DNA from: Arbacia lixula
Taxonomy: Eukaryota > Echinodermata > Echinoidea > Arbacioida > Arbaciidae
Length of the DNA: 64,000 nucleotides
Direction: 5' to 3'
NCBI GenBank assembly: GCA_963669155.1
Contig: OZ022576.1
Location: 25,130,150-25,194,149, forward strand
This document shows, in pieces, positions 61,001 through 64,000 of the stretch (positions are counted from its first letter, which is position 1; every line of letters begins with the position of its first letter). Below the pieces are notes generated by a model. That model was not told where the DNA came from and made no database searches. It saw only the letters and a list, made by a program, of their open reading frames with translations. Both the position numbers and the translations under genes were made by a program.

Positions 61001-63751
61001 CCTCAGTCTTGCACATAAAGAGTTATATGGCTATTAAAGTGATCTTCAAACTATATCTAGAAATAATAAATGCCGTAAACTGTACAGTATTTACTTACAT
61101 GCAAACAAAATGACCTTTTAACATTAACATACATTCAACAATACCTGATACTACTGTGTAAAACCCATGTGACAGCACACTTAAGTCACTATTTTCATTT
61201 TTGGAGCACCATACCTGCATGAACATCTTGGCTTCAGCTGGCAGCTGCCTCTGGATGTCTGGTGCACTGAAGATGCTCTCAAGGTACAGCCAGTTCCTCT
61301 GACATGTCATCCACTCATCCTACAGCAGAGCGGTCAAGAGATGATGACAATGATTAGAAAAGAACATTGACACCTGAATGTACAATCAGCATCTATTCAT
61401 GTGCAATCATTGACCTCTAGATATAGTCGCACACATGAGGATAGTTGTTTGTGGACCCACAGGCTGACACTTACGAAGCCTGAAACAATTTTCTTATTCT
61501 GACCCTTACTATACTCTCCTTCTCCCTATAACTTCTACAATAAAAAAAGATGATGTTGAAGACTCGTCTCCTCACACTTTTTCATTTTTTCCCACTTAAC
61601 CTTACAGATTTACAGCAACTAGAATCTCTCTTGTGCGCATTACCAGTGACAAAATGCGCACCTGGCACACAAAGAGTAAATATTTCTCCTTTGCTTGCTT
61701 GTCTTACTCACCAGGGTCTCGTTGAAGAGGGCGAGGTTGCGCACCCACTCATCCACCCTCATCTTGATGGGGCCGACATGGCGGGAGGAGGCGATGGTGG
61801 AGATGTTGACCTGGGAGTCGTCCAGGAGAACTTGGATGTCATCCGTCCCACCCAGGATAAAGATGTCCTTGGTGTCACGGTGGGGGAGCACAGTGAACTC
61901 AGTGGTCTTCCAAGCGTCCTCAACCTTGGGGTGAGTGCAGGCATTCCCAATTAGAAATACAGTCTACATCACCTTCACAGATTTATGTGCATGACATTAG
62001 TAATTTCTTGCATGCTTTGTTGCATTTTGCTGAGATGATTAAAACATGATAGTATTCACTGATATTCAACGCAAATAAAATCTTGGATACTTGGGCAGGT
62101 TAATGACTGCGTGTGAAAAATTATTTAATCATTAACATTGTTTCCAGATACTTTTATTATCACACTCAAAGTACTCCACCTAAGCTTGGATGTTTTGAAA
62201 TGTTAACAAGGACATAGTTTGAAAATCAAAGCCTGGAAAATGTAGGCTATTGGCTGGAAAATGTAAGCTTTGGCTATGAAATATAAGCTCTAGGCTGGAA
62301 AATGTATGCTATGGGCTTCAAATACCTTCTTGAGGAGCGCCTCCAGAGCGGCTTCGCTAGATGCCTGGCCAGATACCTCCTCAATGTCCTCAGTGAACTG
62401 GAAGGCATTGAGCTTGGTGAGCAGGCCTAGGGTCAGCGGCTCTTCAGAGGTGAACTTGTGGTTGAGAATGGTCTCCACCTTCTCCCAGTGGCGCTTGCCC
62501 AGGGAGGGGTTGCGCAGGTTGGTGATGACCGGCAGCTGGTGAGGCAAGGCAATAGGGTGGGGTGATAAAGAAATGTGACCACATTTTTCTTTCATTACTA
62601 TGCTATCAACTATTATTTGATAAAATTTTGTCAATCATTTTTTTTTATCTATTGCAACAACGAGATCTGGATGAACAATCTGAAAACATAACGCTATCTG
62701 GTGTTTTTGGCAGAGACATTAAAACACACACCAAAATTTGATAGAACAGGCTTTTGATAAGCCAGTGATATTATAATCAAGGACCTTTGAGGAAAGAATT
62801 TTATGATAATGAGCAGAAACACTGATGAGTTTAAATACCCTTCCATGTAAAAACACAATAACTGAGTCAGAAGCAGTGAAAAATTTAGAAGCAATATAAA
62901 TTACACAGAAAATTTATGTTGTTTATGTCCTGATGAATATGCTTATCATCAGCGATATCCTCTTTTAAGTGAATATTTTCTTATGTACATTGAAAGTTCC
63001 TGTAAAAACATTGACCTGAGACAATGTAGTACAATCCACTCATCTTACCTTCTCTCTCATGTGTTCCACTTTCTCCTTGAGCTTTGGGACGACCTGGTTG
63101 GGCGGTAGTCCCTTCTCCAGCTGATGAACAGACTTGCCGTACTTGGCCACGCTTGCGGACAATTCCTCTGGATCCAGACTGTTGAAGTCGGCCTAATCAG
63201 ATTGTAAATAAAGTAAACCAGATGTAAGCAAGTTGCGGGTAATAGGACATTTCTGGCCTATATTATGATACATAAACCCCTATAAAATTGAGGGATATGT
63301 ATTTGCTGTAAATATCTTACATTTTCATGAAGGTTGAATATAAAGTATGTTGCAGAGATAAGAAAGTATAATATTTTAAGTGAAGGTGTGTGCTTTTTTT
63401 CACTGGCCCACAATTGAGCATGACCCTATGACTGAGATACAGACAGGCTTGTTTCATAGTTGCTAACATTGAAAGCGGGTGAAACAGAGGTCTCACGTAA
63501 TCCCCCACTGGCTGGTCATTGATAAAACCTACTCTCAATATGACCATCATTATACTCCAACACCTACTCTTATCAAAGAGATGATGTTGGATAAGATTTG
63601 TCTCATTTTGACTAGTGCTCGTCAGTCCTTCCCTCACCTCAATCCACTCATTGGTCATGACATCCCAGTCATCCAGAGAGTCCCACAGCAGCTGCTTGAG
63701 CTTCAGCTCAGAATGAGTCTCCTCTAGCTCCTCGTACTTTGTCACTTCAAC
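22027..63751 (-). CDS. DNAH6: Axonemal dynein heavy chain 6, 3' part (56 exons)
   Basis: This is an inner-arm axonemal dynein motor subunit that hydrolyses ATP to slide doublet microtubules in cilia and flagella. The 56 exons recovered here encode about 3,294 residues with every phase closing, ending QPHE and TAG (22027-22029). Human DNAH6 has about 4,158 residues, so roughly 860 N-terminal residues lie beyond the right edge. DNAH6 is preferred over DNAH1, 2, 3, 7 and 12 because of DNAH6-type text such as [40 protein letters not shown] and [20 protein letters not shown]-loops of AAA1-AAA4 are all intact. All introns used are GT-AG, and no frameshift or internal stop was found. Exon blocks are itemised below. 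Confidence 0.96.
22743..26860. other. DNAH6 intron 54, 4.1 kb
   Basis: This is AT-rich with no convincing exon. The first part (about 22860-23110) is a dispersed repeat related to 60080-60290. The rest shows only homopolymer runs and low-complexity AT sequence. No nested gene was seen on either strand. Confidence 0.55.
22860..23110. repeat. Dispersed repeat, copy 1
   Basis: The text 'caggttacggtttcaaggaaaaccact', 'aagatggtcacttcaaa' and 'gcaggtttcactgaac' recurs in the same order at 60080-60290 with about 75-80% identity by eye. A more diverged inverted relative is suspected at about 37800-37960. It is non-coding and probably an old DNA-transposon fragment. Confidence 0.6.
31239..35912 (-). 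CDS. DNAH6: DNAH6 exons 40-47: AAA6 region
   Basis: Exons: 35806-35912, 35360-35486, 34677-34823, 34027-34203, 33193-33477, 32346-32586, 31925-32025, 31239-31343. Markers are [86 protein letters not shown] and [13 protein letters not shown]. Exon 43 carries a charged insert ([19 protein letters not shown]) in a region variable among dyneins. The exon 44 acceptor follows a run of about 14 C, and the exon 42 donor is gtaggt. Confidence 0.95.
36465..40422 (-). CDS. DNAH6: DNAH6 exons 34-39: AAA5
   Basis: Exons: 40252-40422, 39632-39763, 38841-39026, 38201-38373, 37466-37646, 36465-36644. Markers are [80 protein letters not shown] and [20 protein letters not shown], in the expected dynein order. 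AAA5 has no P-loop, as usual for dyneins, and includes the buttress that touches the stalk. A Penelope-like repeat lies in the intron between exons 38 and 39. Confidence 0.95.
36780..37150. mobile_element. Penelope-like or related terminal repeat, copy 2
   Basis: The part at 37010-37150 matches one arm and the core of the 17313-17495 repeat (gttgtagcggcgcacgaaac, then catcgtgat..tttctattccg, then ttacattgcgagacaaacga). The flanking ccaatgagtaacatattta also matches the outside of copy 1 in inverted form. Here the arm is single, so no large foldback exists, and the core reads CGGACGA instead of CTGACGA. Upstream, 36780-37010 looks like the rest of the terminal repeat. Confidence 0.5.
40048..40131. 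repeat. (TCTG)n then (TC)n microsatellite
   Basis: About eight TCTG/CTGT units grade into TCTC repeats. It lies in the intron between DNAH6 exons 34 and 35, and frames across it are artefacts. Confidence 0.95.
41057..44867 (-). CDS. DNAH6: DNAH6 exons 28-33: stalk and microtubule-binding domain
   Basis: Exons: 44713-44867, 44012-44192, 43253-43488, 42362-42524, 41641-41723, 41057-41294. Exons 28-30 encode the outgoing coiled-coil arm ([58 protein letters not shown]). Exons 30-32 encode the globular microtubule-binding tip ([46 protein letters not shown]). Exons 32-33 encode the returning arm ([27 protein letters not shown]). The exon 29 donor lies inside a CA/GT microsatellite. In exon 30 the frame is fixed by using AA|GTGAGT as donor, giving ...QVK-PDWP. 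Confidence 0.94.
43989..44011. repeat. (CA)11 microsatellite overlapping a splice donor
   Basis: On the minus strand the exon 29 codons GCC GAT CAG are followed directly by an uninterrupted GTGTGTGT run of about 11 units, so the intron's GT is the first repeat unit. No other donor keeps frame with exon 30. Confidence 0.9.
45608..45981. mobile_element. TTAA-flanked palindromic MITE, 374 bp
   Basis: TTAA (45608) then AGGGCATATACTGTACTGGG at the left is mirrored by CCCAGTACAGTATATGCCCT then TTAA at the right. The arms (about 185 bp each) pair almost completely, meeting near 45795. It has no coding capacity. It sits in the DNAH6 intron between exons 27 and 28, about 80 bp from the exon 27 donor. 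Confidence 0.8.
46061..47428 (-). CDS. DNAH6: DNAH6 exons 25-27: AAA4
   Basis: Exons: 47349-47428, 46714-46945, 46061-46429. The AAA4 P-loop GVGGTGKQS lies at 46873-46899, in [20 protein letters not shown]. Exon 27 (123 codons) has [40 protein letters not shown] and [20 protein letters not shown], the clearest DNAH6-type signature in the window. The following intron holds a TTAA-flanked palindrome only about 80 bp from the exon 27 donor. Confidence 0.95.
47919..51929 (-). CDS. DNAH6: DNAH6 exons 18-24: AAA3
   Basis: Exons: 51702-51929, 50980-51201, 50526-50673, 49992-50149, 49653-49784, 48788-48959, 47919-48214. The AAA3 P-loop GTTGVGK|S is split by the exon 19/20 junction. [20 protein letters not shown] (Walker B region), [20 protein letters not shown] and [20 protein letters not shown] (exon 23) follow. 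AAA3 is a regulatory nucleotide site in dyneins. The intron between exons 22 and 23 carries a MITE at 49127-49530. Confidence 0.95.
49127..49530. mobile_element. MITE with TTTACTGTA-type inverted ends
   Basis: The left end tttactgtataagtggtttc followed by tttcgcg is inverted at the right as gcatgcgaaaaaaacactttt followed by acaata. The interior is CpG-rich compared with its surroundings (cgcgcgcgatg, cgaatttaacatc repeated near both ends). It lies in the DNAH6 intron between exons 22 and 23. Confidence 0.65.
50834..50955. mobile_element. Short MITE, ATTGATATCAAT family
   Basis: The ends cctgggccccgattttgcta and gtcgcaataagacagggtcc are imperfect inverted repeats. The core is tttacaattgatatcaatctc. 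It is the same family as 12991-13132 and lies about 25 bp from the DNAH6 exon 19 donor. Confidence 0.6.
52357..55260 (-). CDS. DNAH6: DNAH6 exons 14-17: AAA2
   Basis: Exons: 55048-55260, 53484-53675, 52768-52964, 52357-52540. Walker A GPTGGGKT lies at 55060-55083. Downstream are YVLNPKS-type text ([20 protein letters not shown]), [20 protein letters not shown] and [20 protein letters not shown], which are strongly conserved in dyneins. AAA2 usually binds ATP structurally without hydrolysing it. The 1.4-kb intron between exons 14 and 15 contains two transposon-like palindromes. Confidence 0.95.
54074..54226. mobile_element. Short inverted-repeat element
   Basis: The left end ccaggcctcgaaacataaag followed by gtttgc is inverted at the right as gcaaacctttatgttatggg followed by gccctgg. 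It spans 153 bp, is non-coding, and sits in the intron between DNAH6 exons 14 and 15. Confidence 0.65.
54328..55006. mobile_element. Non-autonomous DNA element with perfect 31-bp TIRs
   Basis: TIRs at 54328-54358 (TGACCTGTCACCACAAAACG then ACCAATAAGTC) and 54976-55006 are exact reverse complements. The 679-bp interior has no open frame of note. The right end is only about 40 bp from the donor of DNAH6 exon 14. The perfect TIRs suggest recent insertion. Confidence 0.8.
55631..57272 (-). CDS. DNAH6: DNAH6 exons 11-13: AAA1, the main ATPase site
   Basis: Exons: 56973-57272, 56351-56504, 55631-55902. AAA1 is the principal site of ATP hydrolysis. Walker A GPAGTGKT lies at 57189-57212 and Walker B CFDEFNR follows in the same exon. 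[20 protein letters not shown] (sensor region) is in exon 12. [19 protein letters not shown] and [14 protein letters not shown] follow in exon 13. All catalytic motifs are intact. The intron between exons 12 and 13 carries a degenerate 70-bp tandem repeat. Confidence 0.95.
55919..56325. repeat. Degenerate 70-bp tandem repeat, five to six units
   Basis: The units share the pattern aatcagttctagaagtacag followed by attcatgccactta. They recur near 55920, 56031, 56101, 56171 and 56242, the later ones at 70-bp spacing. The array fills the intron between DNAH6 exons 12 and 13 and starts at the exon 13 acceptor. Confidence 0.75.
57663..63751 (-). CDS. DNAH6: DNAH6 exons 1-10 of the window: linker domain
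   Basis: Exons: 63638-63751, 63049-63192, 62326-62535, 61712-61924, 61215-61319, 60505-60677, 59883-60043, 58994-59214, 58192-58302, 57663-57944. They encode about 578 residues of the linker, the lever that swings during the power stroke. Marker stretches are [95 protein letters not shown] and [18 protein letters not shown]. The last leads into AAA1. Exon 4 has a weak acceptor (ctcaccccaag). The preceding tail exons are outside the window. Confidence 0.93.
60080..60290. repeat. Dispersed repeat, copy 2
   Basis: This is related to 22860-23110: 'agtacaggttacttcacttc', 'aggtttcaatgaaaaaca', 'ggaagatggtatttctttac' and 'gaagcaggtttcacttta' occur in the same order. It lies in the intron between DNAH6 exons 6 and 7. 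Confidence 0.6.
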
Positions 63752-64000
63752 CTGGGAGGAAAAAAATGCAGAAAATCAGGAAGAAACCTACTTAAAGAGA
63801 TTGGAATATACCCTGGCTAATATGGTCAAGCACTTAAAATTAGATTTTTTTTCTTCAAAATGTTTTCACACAATGTTTAAGACCAACTTTGCATAGCTGT
63901 TGCATGTTGATCTTTATCTTTGATTTTTATATGTTCATGTACTTCCATACTTGTGATAAATATCACCAGCACCATGAAAATTATCATCATCTTCATAATC
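63752..64000. other. DNAH6 intron running off the right edge
   Basis: The minus-strand acceptor tttttttcctcccag ends just above 63751. Beyond it I see AT-rich intron sequence and no further exon before the window ends. Confidence 0.6.

Noticed and set aside
1..64000. tRNA, rRNA, CRISPR or bacterial operon signals
   Set aside because: Nothing with a tRNA cloverleaf, rRNA core or regular spacer-repeat array was seen. The regular repeats are microsatellites, MITEs and one 70-bp tandem array.

Overview
This is metazoan nuclear DNA from an animal with motile cilia. Genes are split into many short exons with GT-AG introns, the background is AT-rich, and microsatellites and small palindromic transposons are common. 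Intron size (the dynein gene averages roughly 0.6 kb per intron) and the repeat style suggest a marine invertebrate deuterostome such as a sea urchin. That placement is inference from texture, not from a diagnostic sequence. There is no bacterial-type operon, CRISPR array, rRNA or recognisable tRNA.

Layout. (1) 136-238, minus: one putative coding exon of a gene that runs off the left edge. (2) 1248-6068, minus: a nine-exon gene for a 314-residue protein I cannot name. (3) 6069-6784: a compact divergent promoter with an inverted CCAAT box and clustered CACGTG sites. (4) 6785-10490, plus: the SPO16/C1orf146 meiotic crossover factor in six exons. (5) 10491-13190: gene-free, with a TTAA-flanked palindrome and a MITE. 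(6) 13191-16550, minus: NDUFA8 of mitochondrial complex I in four exons, with a CpG-rich 5' flank. (7) 16551-22026: gene-free, holding a fold-back Tc1-type transposon and a Penelope-like repeat. (8) 22027-63751, minus: the last 56 coding exons of the axonemal dynein heavy chain DNAH6. They give about 3,294 residues from the linker through AAA1-AAA6, stalk and C-terminal domain to the stop codon. The N-terminal tail lies beyond the right edge.

I derived exon limits by hand from consensus splice sites and checked that codon phase closes across every junction. All 55 internal dynein junctions, the four NDUFA8 exons and the nine-exon unknown gene close in frame. One SPO16 junction remains ambiguous. 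The four named or partial genes do not form a pathway: one serves ciliary motility, one respiration, one meiosis, and one is unknown. The most novel material is the uncharacterised divergent gene beside SPO16 and the structured repeats.
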